Source: Kineosphaera sp032229625 (lineage in GTDB: Bacteria; Actinomycetota; Actinomycetes; Actinomycetales; Dermatophilaceae). From it: a stretch of DNA of 21,291 nucleotides. Each line of letters starts with the position of its first letter. The stretch's first letter is position 1. Positions 1-5,241 of the stretch are shown here, in pieces. Below the pieces are notes generated by a model. It had not been told where the DNA came from, searched no databases, and saw only the letters and a program-made list of their open reading frames with translations. The position numbers and the translations under genes were made by a program. The stretch spans positions 1 through 21,291 of the forward strand of contig JAVTVZ010000002.1 of NCBI GenBank assembly GCA_032229625.1, read 5' to 3'.

Positions 1-2
1 CC

Positions 3-98
3 TGCACCCGCGGCCGCTTCACGATCGGCCTGAGCGAGCCCGCCCGCGCCGGCGCGCCGTGGCAGCTCTCCGTCTCTGCGTCGCCCGCGTCGCTCTGA
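3..98 (+). CDS. C-terminal end of an unidentified protein (partial)
   Basis: This reading frame is open from the left edge to a TGA at 96-98 and encodes 31 residues ending in QLSVSASPASL. I do not recognise the family. The residues (TRGRFTIGLSEP, then an Ala/Ser-rich tail) look more like ordinary protein than the Arg/Pro-rich text of shadow frames here, and the frame stops just before a repeat-rich gap, as a real gene end would. The gene would be convergent with the histidine phosphatase gene that ends at 369. With so little sequence it could still be chance. Confidence 0.35.
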   Translation, partial: CTRGRFTIGLSEPARAGAPWQLSVSASPASL

Positions 99-168
99 GT
101 GCCCCTCCGCCGCCCGACTCGGCCCGCGGCCTCGCCCTGCCACGCTCCCCCGACTCACCCGAGGCCGA

Positions 169-191
169 CGACGCACCGATCGACGCACCGA
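169..191. repeat. Two tandem 11-bp copies, 12-bp period
   Basis: CGACGCACCGA occurs at 169-179 and again at 181-191, separated by one base. The second copy runs into the left arm of the neighbouring palindrome. No function is evident. Confidence 0.6.
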
Positions 192-215
192 CACGCCGGT
201 GATCACCGGCGTGTC
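190..215. terminator. Perfect 26-bp palindrome, possible bidirectional terminator
   Basis: The left half GACACGCCGGTGA is followed directly by its exact reverse complement, so all 13 base pairs match with no spacer. It sits between two convergent genes, which suits a bidirectional terminator, although there is no T-tract and a spacerless palindrome must open a few central pairs to form a loop. It could equally be the site of a dimeric DNA-binding protein. Confidence 0.45.
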
Positions 216-224
216 CGCACGCCG

Positions 225-272
225 ACGCGTTCGGCGTCGCGTTCGCCCACGCGTTCGCCGTCGCGCTCGACG
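225..272. repeat. Two tandem 24-bp units (20 of 24 identical)
   Basis: The unit at 225-248 is followed directly by a second copy at 249-272. The first 17 bases differ at one position (ACGCGTTCGGCGTCGCG against ACGCGTTCGCCGTCGCG). The first unit also takes part in a small hairpin, GCCGA/TCGGC, at 221-235. The repeat is non-coding and looks like a local duplication. Confidence 0.6.
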
Positions 273-353
273 ACGTGGGTGAGCGGGCGGGCTGAGCGGG
301 CGATCTCGCAGCGCGGCAATAGCGGGGCCACACCGCGCGGAGAGGGTGGCTCC

Positions 354-386
354 GCGCAGATGGGCGGCTCAGCGCAGATGGGCGGC
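354..386. repeat. 18-bp tandem duplication at a gene end
   Basis: GCGCAGATGGGCGGC occurs at 354-368 and at 372-386, an 18-bp period. The stop codon of the histidine phosphatase gene (complement of 369-371) lies exactly between the copies. One copy therefore encodes the last residues, AAHLR, and the other is the first sequence after the stop. Confidence 0.7.
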
Positions 387-1061
387 CTCGGCGAGCGCCT
401 CGACGGTGACGGCGCCGTCGGGCCAGGCCCGGATCGCCGTCAGCGACGCGGGGGCGACGCCGATCCGCCACGCGTGGGTGAGGTCCAGGTCGAGCACGTC
501 GGCGAGCACCGCGAGGATCGCCATGCGGTGGGTCGCGACGACGACGGTGCCCCCGGTCGCGACCTCGCGCCGGTAGGCGGCGGTGACCCGCGCGCGGACG
601 TCGGCAAAGCTCTCCCCGCCCGGGCACGGCAGGTGGGCCTCGGTGCGCAGCCGGGTCATCAGCGCGGCGTCCTCGGCGATGAGCTGGGCGACCGACCGGT
701 CCGACCACTGCCCGTAGTCCTGCTCGTCCCAGTCGTCCTGCACCGTGCCGCCCTCGAGCCCGCACGCGGCCGCGATGATCGCGCCCGTCCGGCGGGCGCG
801 GGTGGCGCTCGAGGTGACGAGGCGCGCGGGGATCGCGCCGGAGCCGAGGCAGTCCTCGCCGAGCAGCGCGCGCAGCGCGGTCGCGGCACGGCCGACCTGC
901 TCCCGGCCCAGCGGGTCGAGATCGAGGTCGGCGCCGCCGCGGCCGCTGAGGCGCCCGTCCCGGTTGGCGGCGGTGCGGCCGTGACGCACGAGGATCACCC
1001 GGGCCGGCGCCGGCCACGGCGATACCGATGCGCTGCCGCAGTCCTGCGGCGCCCCGGTCAT
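369..1061 (-). CDS. Histidine phosphatase superfamily protein (phosphoglycerate mutase-like)
   Basis: This 230-residue protein belongs to the histidine phosphatase superfamily, which hydrolyses phosphate esters through a phosphohistidine. The RHG motif is at residues 26-28 with His27 as the nucleophile. R88 falls in SSATRA, the likely acid is E113 in DEQDYGQW, PGGESF is at 147-152, and the second catalytic His is H178 in VVVATHRM. The mycobacterial protein at this locus, as I recall it, is fused to an N-terminal RNase H domain. Here only about 20 residues precede the phosphatase domain and the next gene is 91 bp away, so the RNase H part is absent. The substrate cannot be told; alpha-ribazole phosphate is one family option. 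The ATG lies in a repeat with no clear Shine-Dalgarno sequence, so the start may be wrong. Confidence 0.85.
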   Translation of the reverse strand: MTGAPQDCGSASVSPWPAPARVILVRHGRTAANRDGRLSGRGGADLDLDPLGREQVGRAATALRALLGEDCLGSGAIPARLVTSSATRARRTGAIIAAACGLEGGTVQDDWDEQDYGQWSDRSVAQLIAEDAALMTRLRTEAHLPCPGGESFADVRARVTAAYRREVATGGTVVVATHRMAILAVLADVLDLDLTHAWRIGVAPASLTAIRAWPDGAVTVEALAEAAHLR

Positions 1062-1126
1062 CGACCGACCGACGTCATCGACCGACCCGCCATCGACCGG
1101 CCGCCGTCATCGGTCGTCGACCGACC
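1058..1126. repeat. Degenerate short repeats around the phosphatase start codon
   Basis: TCATCGACCGACC occurs at 1058-1070 and 1075-1087. Variants follow at 1091-1102 (CATCGACCGGCC) and 1114-1126 (TCGTCGACCGACC). The first copy contains the CAT that is the minus-strand ATG start of the histidine phosphatase gene, so the array fills most of its leader. It could be a cluster of regulator sites or slippage debris. Confidence 0.6.
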
Positions 1127-1152
1127 CCGGCAGCGTCGCCGCACGGCAGCGG

Positions 1153-1890
1153 TCAGAGCCCGGACTCGGCGGTGCGCACGAGGATGCGGCGGCACTCCTC
1201 ACAGCGCATGACCTCGTCGTCGGCGGCCGCGGCGATGCGGCGCAGGTCGGTGCCGAGCAGCTCGAGTTGGCAGCCGGTGCACCGCCGGGCGACGACCTCG
1301 GCCGCCCCGACGCCGGTCTGCTCGCGGATCTTCTCGTAGAGGGTCAGCAGGTCGTCGCCGACACCGGCAGTGACGTCGGCGCGGCGGCGCGCGATGTCGG
1401 CCTCCTCGGCGGCGATGTCGGCGAGGGCCGCGTCGCGCTCGGCGGCGGCCTGCTCGACCTGGCCGGCGAGGTCGACGCGCTCGCCCTCGAGCCGGGTCAC
1501 GTCGGCCTCGAGGGCCTCGGAGCGCTCCATGACCTCCAGCTCGGTGTCCTCGAGCTCGCTCTGGCGGCGCGCGAGCGAGGTCAGCTCGTGGGTGATCGCC
1601 TGCAGATCCTTGGGGCTGCCCTGCCCGGCGTCGAGGCGCGCCTGGTTGCGAGCGGCGCGGTCGCGCACGAGCTGCACGGCGGACTCGGCGCGCTCGACCT
1701 CGCGCTGCACGTCCTGCGCGGCAGTGCGGGCGCGGACGACGTCGTCGTCGAGAGCGCCCAGGCGGGCCGCGATCTCATCGTGGGCGCGGGCCTGGGGCAG
1801 GGTGCGGCGGCGGTGCGCGAGCTGGCCGCTGCGGGTGTCGAGACGGGCGAGGTCGAGCAGTCGCCACTGTCGGCTGGGGTCGGCCTTCAC
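1153..1890 (-). CDS. Coiled-coil C4 zinc-ribbon protein (DUF164 family)
   Basis: This 245-residue protein matches the actinobacterial family with a long N-terminal coiled coil and a C-terminal zinc ribbon, represented in M. tuberculosis by Rv2229c as I recall. Residues of about 30-175 are rich in Ala, Arg, Glu and Leu with heptad-like spacing. The ribbon is formed by CTGC (C204, C207) and CEEC (C230, C233), all four cysteines present. The family is often annotated as a possible nucleic-acid-binding protein, but its biochemical role is not established. The ATG overlaps the stop of the Nif3-like gene by 4 bp (ATGA, 1887-1890), so the two are probably translationally coupled. The RNase H part of the usual neighbour is missing downstream. 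Confidence 0.88.
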   Translation of the reverse strand: MKADPSRQWRLLDLARLDTRSGQLAHRRRTLPQARAHDEIAARLGALDDDVVRARTAAQDVQREVERAESAVQLVRDRAARNQARLDAGQGSPKDLQAITHELTSLARRQSELEDTELEVMERSEALEADVTRLEGERVDLAGQVEQAAAERDAALADIAAEEADIARRRADVTAGVGDDLLTLYEKIREQTGVGAAEVVARRCTGCQLELLGTDLRRIAAAADDEVMRCEECRRILVRTAESGL

Positions 1891-2816
1891 GCGGGGTCTC
1901 CTTCAGGGCTGTCGTCGGGGCGGCCGTCGAGCTGCGCCCCGACGACGAACGTCCACGGGTCGGTGCACACGCTACTCACGGTCGTCTCGATCGCCACCCC
2001 GTGCCGGGCCGCGACGCCTGCGCGCAGGTCGGCCGCGGCGCGGTCCAGCCACAGCGACTCCCCCGCCCAGTGCCCGACGTCGATGAGGTAGGGGGTGCCG
2101 CCGTTGACCTGGGCTTCCTCGCGGGCTTCGAGGGCCGGGTGGTGTCGCAGGTCGGCGGTGACGTAGACGTCGGCGCGCGCGGCGCGGACGGCGTCGAAGA
2201 GCGAGTCGCCGGCGCCGCCGAGCAGCGCGATGCGGGTGACGGGCGCGGCCGGCGGGCCCGCGACGCGGATCCCGCCGGCCGCGCAGGGCAGGCGCGAGTC
2301 GAGCCGACGCGCGAGGTCGCGCAGCGAGATCGACTCCGGCAGGTCGCCGACGAGCCCGAGCGCCACGCCCTCGGGCTGCGCGAGCGGGGTCGTCGTGTCG
2401 AGCCCGCAGACGGCGGCGAGGGCCGTGTTGACGCCGACGTCGGCGCTGTCGGCGGAGGTATGGGCGCAGTAGAGCGCGAGGTCGGCGACGACGAGCGCGG
2501 TGACGGTGGCGCCCTTGGCGGTCGTCGTGGCGACGGAGTGGATGCCGCGCAGGAGCAGCGGGTGGTGGGTCACCAGCAGGTCCGCGCCCACGTCGACGGC
2601 CTCCTGGACGACGGCGAGCGTGGGGTCGACCGCGAAGTGCACCCGCCGCACCGCCTGCTGCGGGTCGCCGCTGACGAGCCCGACCCGGTCCCACGACTGC
2701 GCCCGATCCGGCGGGAAGAGGCTCTCGACGACGTCGACGACCTGCGCCAACGTCACGTCGCGGTCGTTGTCGTCGCCGTCGGACCCTGTCCTCACGTGCA
2801 CTCTCCCCGTCGCCAT
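1887..2816 (-). CDS. Nif3-like dinuclear metal centre protein
   Basis: This 309-residue protein belongs to the Nif3/YbgI (DUF34) family, toroidal hexamers with a two-metal site; some members are proposed GTP cyclohydrolase I type 2 enzymes, but the role in actinobacteria is unsettled. The metal ligands are visible: H84-H85 in THHPLLLRG, H119 and D123 in AHTSAD, and H249 with E253 in DVGHWAGES. The N-terminal sequence AQSWDRVGLVSGDP is typical of the family. The first 20 residues (Gly/Asp-rich) are not conserved as I know the family, so translation may start at the GTG encoding V21 instead of the ATG at 2816. It is the first gene of a compact minus-strand unit with the zinc-ribbon gene. Confidence 0.9.
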   Translation of the reverse strand: MATGRVHVRTGSDGDDNDRDVTLAQVVDVVESLFPPDRAQSWDRVGLVSGDPQQAVRRVHFAVDPTLAVVQEAVDVGADLLVTHHPLLLRGIHSVATTTAKGATVTALVVADLALYCAHTSADSADVGVNTALAAVCGLDTTTPLAQPEGVALGLVGDLPESISLRDLARRLDSRLPCAAGGIRVAGPPAAPVTRIALLGGAGDSLFDAVRAARADVYVTADLRHHPALEAREEAQVNGGTPYLIDVGHWAGESLWLDRAAADLRAGVAARHGVAIETTVSSVCTDPWTFVVGAQLDGRPDDSPEGDPA

Positions 2817-2931
2817 GGCGGGGCGCGATGCCCCCGGTATCGGATCATCGTGGCATCCGCGCTCGCCGACCGTGGCCCCGCCTGCCGATCGCCGCGCTCG
2901 CCGCGCTGCCGCAGACGCCCGGCGCGGCAGG

Positions 2932-2970
2932 GCTACGAGGGTGAGCTACGAGGGTGAGCAGCGAGGGCGA
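2932..2970. repeat. Three tandem 13-bp units
   Basis: GCTACGAGGGTGA occurs at 2932-2944 and 2945-2957, followed by a degenerate third copy GCAGCGAGGGCGA at 2958-2970. The array lies in the gap upstream of the Nif3-like gene and downstream of the tRNA gene on the minus strand. It is not coding in any convincing frame. Confidence 0.75.
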
Positions 2971-2995
2971 CCCGCCCCGGCCAGGCGCGCACGAC

Positions 2996-3019
2996 CGATG
3001 CAGTGGGCGATGCAGTGGG
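2996..3019. repeat. Tandem 12-bp repeat overlapping the tRNA 3' end
   Basis: CGATGCAGTGGG is present twice back to back, at 2996-3007 and 3008-3019. The last four bases of the second copy are the discriminator and final acceptor bases of the tRNA-Val gene, so the tRNA end has been partly duplicated just outside the gene. Confidence 0.75.
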
Positions 3020-3088
3020 CCCGGCCGGCCTCGAACCGACGACACCCGCGGTGTAAACGCGGTGCTCTACCAACTGAGCTACAGGCCC
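3016..3088 (-). tRNA. tRNA-Val (anticodon UAC)
   Basis: A complete cloverleaf can be drawn on the minus strand. The acceptor arm GGGCCTG pairs with CGGGCCC, with one T-G wobble. The D arm is GCTC/GAGC. The anticodon stem CCGCG/CGCGG encloses the loop TTTACAC, whose anticodon TAC reads valine GUA codons. The T arm is GTCGG/CCGGC with loop TTCGAGG. The discriminator is A at 3016. The following bases are CTG, so CCA is not encoded and must be added after transcription. The gene stands between ahpE and the Nif3-like gene. Confidence 0.97.
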
Positions 3089-3139
3089 CCGGGCGAGCGC
3101 GCCGAGTCCGGACCCGGCGTCACGCCCTGGGCCATTGTG

Positions 3140-3619
3140 TCAGTCGGCGCCGATGATCGAGGCCAACGTCGCGTGGAAGCCGCTGAAGTCGCGGGCCGCG
3201 CCGGGCTCGTTGCGCAGCGCCCACCGCACGACCCCGTCGGGGTCGAGGAAGAACGTGCCGCGATGGGCGAAGCCGCCCTCCTCGTCGAAGACCCCGTACT
3301 GCCGGCTCACCTCGCCGTGCGGCCAGAAGTCGGACAGCAGCGGGAAGAAGTAGCCCTCGCGGTCGTCCCAGGCGCGCAGCGCGAAGATCGGGTCGCAGGA
3401 GACGCCGACGGTGACGACGTGCTCGTTCTGGAAGGCCCCGAGGTTGTCGCGGATCTCCGCGAGCTCACCGGTGCACACCCCCGAGAAGGCGAACGGGAAG
3501 AAGACGACGAGCACGCCGCGGCCGTGGCGCAGCGTGGCCAGTGAGGTCTTCGTGCCGTACTGGTCGCTGAGGGTGAAGTCCGGCGCCGTCGATCCGACGC
3601 GCAGAGCCGTGCCTGCCAT
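3140..3619 (-). CDS. ahpE: AhpE-type peroxiredoxin
   Basis: This 159-residue thiol peroxidase resembles M. tuberculosis AhpE (153 residues), which reduces hydroperoxides and peroxynitrite. The peroxidatic cysteine is C49 in FPFAFSGVCTGEL, within the usual PxxxTxxC-type context. LLSDFWPHGEVSRQYGVF and the R of HRGTFFLD are strongly AhpE-like. A second cysteine, C75 in VSCDP, is not at a classical resolving position. I start at the ATG at 3619 because MAGTALRVGSTAPDFTL fits the family N-terminus; an open frame continues upstream through DUF3052 but is Arg-rich and implausible. It follows the DUF3052 gene by 41 bp on the same strand, so they may share a transcript. Confidence 0.92.
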   Translation of the reverse strand: MAGTALRVGSTAPDFTLSDQYGTKTSLATLRHGRGVLVVFFPFAFSGVCTGELAEIRDNLGAFQNEHVVTVGVSCDPIFALRAWDDREGYFFPLLSDFWPHGEVSRQYGVFDEEGGFAHRGTFFLDPDGVVRWALRNEPGAARDFSGFHATLASIIGAD

Positions 3620-3660
3620 TGGTCCAGTGTGCCGGGTCCGGGCGCCGTCGCGCGCTGGGG

Positions 3661-4083
3661 TCAGCGACGGGCGCCCGACTTCGGGGTGACCAGGCGGGTG
3701 CCGGACCACTGCGGCGTGAGGTTGACGCTCGCGCTCGCCTGCAGTCCGGCGGTCTCGGCGGCCTCGGCGATGTCGCTGGGGTCGACCTCGCCGGGCCGGC
3801 CCACCTTGGGGGTCAGGAGCACGATGAAGCCCTGATCCTCCAGCGTCGTCAGCGCGTCGACGAGCGCGTCGGTGAGGTCCCCGTCGAACTCGCGCCACCA
3901 CAGCAGCACGCCGTCGACGACGTCGTCGTAGTCCTCGTCCTCGAGGTCACCCTCGAGGACGTCCTCGATCTGCAGCCGCAGATCCTGCTCGACGTCGTCC
4001 TCGTCATAGCCGATCTCGAGGATGACCTGCCCTGGGCTGAAGCCGAGTTTGGCCACCGCCGTCGCGGGCGCGGAACTGACCAC
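3661..4083 (-). CDS. DUF3052 domain protein
   Basis: This 140-residue acidic protein matches DUF3052, an actinobacterial family usually encoded beside ahpE and upstream of aceE. It begins with AVAKLGFSPGQVILEIGYDEDDVEQDLR, where the first part fits the conserved KLGFxPGQVVQE-type opening, and ends in a basic tail (TPKSGARR). The acidic run DLEDEDYDDVVDGVLLWW is near the middle. The function is unknown. I choose the GTG at 4083 because a strong AGGAGG lies 9 bases upstream and homologues begin near here. No membrane segments or signal peptide are seen. Confidence 0.88.
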   Translation of the reverse strand: MVSSAPATAVAKLGFSPGQVILEIGYDEDDVEQDLRLQIEDVLEGDLEDEDYDDVVDGVLLWWREFDGDLTDALVDALTTLEDQGFIVLLTPKVGRPGEVDPSDIAEAAETAGLQASASVNLTPQWSGTRLVTPKSGARR

Positions 4084-4092
4084 GCGTGCGTA

Positions 4093-4098
4093 CCTCCT
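4093..4098 (-). promoter_or_regulatory. Shine-Dalgarno site fixing the DUF3052 start
   Basis: The minus strand reads AGGAGG here, nine bases before the GTG at 4083. This supports a GTG start over the longer open frame that extends to 4305. Confidence 0.85.
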
Positions 4099-4144
4099 GT
4101 GCCGGGTCGGGGGCCGGAGCCACCGATGCTGATGTGAAACGTTG

Positions 4145-4174
4145 TGCGCGAACGTCGCGCATTGCTGACGCAAT
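4145..4174. promoter_or_regulatory. Two adjacent inverted repeats in a divergent promoter region
   Basis: TGCGCGA-acg-TCGCGCA spans 4145-4161 and ATTGC-TGAC-GCAAT spans 4161-4174, sharing one base. They lie in the 172-bp gap between the divergent DUF3052 and fdhD genes and could be operator sites for either. I could not identify a confident -10 or -35 box. The remainder of this gap holds nothing else recognisable. Confidence 0.4.
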
Positions 4175-4255
4175 CCGCCTCTAGTCCAGCGGTTCGTCCG
4201 CCTTTGTGCAAGCATGACGGCCCGCCGGGCCGCCGACGAGGGAGGTCTGCACCCC

Positions 4256-5089
4256 ATGGGTCGCATCACGCGTCGCCTGCCGTCGCGCCGGATCGTGACG
4301 GTCACCGGCCGGCCCGATCACGTCGACGACCGGGTGGACACCGTCGCCGTCGAGGAGCCGCTGGAGATCCGGGTCGACGGCCGGCCGGTCGCCGTGACGA
4401 TGCGCACGCCGGGGCACGACTTCGATCTGACGCTGGGCTGGCTGCACGCCGAGGGGCACGTGACCGCGGCGCAGGAGGTGCTCACGCTCATGCACTGCCA
4501 GGACACCGACGCCGACGGGTCACCGACCTTCAACGTCGTCGACGTGACGCCCGCGCAGGGCACGTCCTGGGCGATCACGCCGCGCGCCGCGACGACGACG
4601 AGCGCGTGCGGGATGTGCGGCGCGGCCAGCATCGATGCGACGCGGCGGCGGTCGCGCTACGACCTGCGCGACGACGCCGTGCGGCTCGACGCGAGCTGGC
4701 TCGCGGGCCTGCCCGATCGACTGCAGGCGGCGCAGCGCACCTTCGACCGCACGGGCGGCACGCACGCGGCGGGGCTCTTCGACACCGGCGGTGAGCTGCT
4801 CGTCGCGCGGGAGGACGTGGGGCGGCACAACGCGGTCGACAAGGTCGTCGGGTGGGCCCTGCGCGAGGGGCGCCTGCCGCTGCGGCGCTGCGTGCTCGTC
4901 GTCAGCGGCCGCGCCGGATACGAGCTGGTCCAGAAGGCGGTGCTGGCGGGCGCGCCGGCCATGGTGTCGGTGTCGGCGACGACGAGCCTGGCCGTCGACC
5001 TGGCCCGCGCGTCGGGGCTGACGCTGGCGTCCTTCGTGCGCGGCGATCGACTGACCCTCTACAACGACCCCGGGCGTGTCGCGCCGTGA
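4256..5089 (+). CDS. fdhD: FdhD, formate dehydrogenase sulfurtransferase
   Basis: FdhD passes sulfur from a cysteine desulfurase to the molybdenum cofactor so that formate dehydrogenase becomes active. From the chosen ATG the protein has 277 residues. The hallmark CGMCG (C118 and C121), in TTTSACGMCGAASID, carries the sulfur-accepting cysteine. REDVGRHNAVDKVVGWAL and VSGRAGYELVQKA are family signatures in the C-terminal half. The ATG at 4256 has GGAGG ten bases upstream; an ATG at 4214 is in frame but has no such site. No formate dehydrogenase or cofactor gene is nearby, so its client enzyme must be elsewhere. It lies between DUF3052 and aceE. Confidence 0.93.
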   Translation: MGRITRRLPSRRIVTVTGRPDHVDDRVDTVAVEEPLEIRVDGRPVAVTMRTPGHDFDLTLGWLHAEGHVTAAQEVLTLMHCQDTDADGSPTFNVVDVTPAQGTSWAITPRAATTTSACGMCGAASIDATRRRSRYDLRDDAVRLDASWLAGLPDRLQAAQRTFDRTGGTHAAGLFDTGGELLVAREDVGRHNAVDKVVGWALREGRLPLRRCVLVVSGRAGYELVQKAVLAGAPAMVSVSATTSLAVDLARASGLTLASFVRGDRLTLYNDPGRVAP

Positions 5090-5124
5090 GATCACGGTGG
5101 GGAGATCGCGTGCGGATCGCGGTG
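5090..5124. repeat. Short GATC-containing direct repeats before aceE
   Basis: GATCACGGTG at 5090-5099 recurs as GATCGCGGTG at 5115-5124, with a related GATCGCGTG at 5104-5112. They start at the fdhD stop codon, about 120 bp ahead of aceE, and could be regulator sites or chance in GC-rich DNA. Confidence 0.3.
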
Positions 5125-5241
5125 CCGGGCCGGGCATCGGACGGCGGGGGCTGGACAGGCATGTGAGGATGGCCATATCGACGTGCTGGCCGACCACGCG
5201 TGATCTGCCGGTGCCCGTCGCCCGGTAGAGAGGACTGCATC

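Larger units (their letters stand above)
99..368. other. Repeat-rich convergent intergenic gap
   Basis: I see no convincing gene in these 270 bases. They lie between the end of the left-edge plus-strand frame and the end of the minus-strand histidine phosphatase gene. The gap contains a perfect 26-bp palindrome and several short tandem duplications, listed separately, plus GAGCGGGCG repeated at 281-289 and 294-302. A frame that is open across the gap and through the phosphatase gene has Arg/Pro-rich text typical of GC-rich shadow frames. Confidence 0.6.

Noticed and set aside
99..1211. A 370-codon plus-strand frame across the left repeat region and the phosphatase gene
   Set aside because: It covers repeats and runs antisense to a histidine phosphatase with clear catalytic motifs; the residues are Arg/Gly/Pro-rich throughout.
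2932..3019. CRISPR-like array in the gap before the Nif3-like gene
   Set aside because: The repeats are 12-13 bp, directly adjacent and lack unique spacers; no cas genes are present.
4145..4174. Riboswitch or small RNA gene between DUF3052 and fdhD
   Set aside because: The hairpins are short and no conserved riboswitch core could be recognised.
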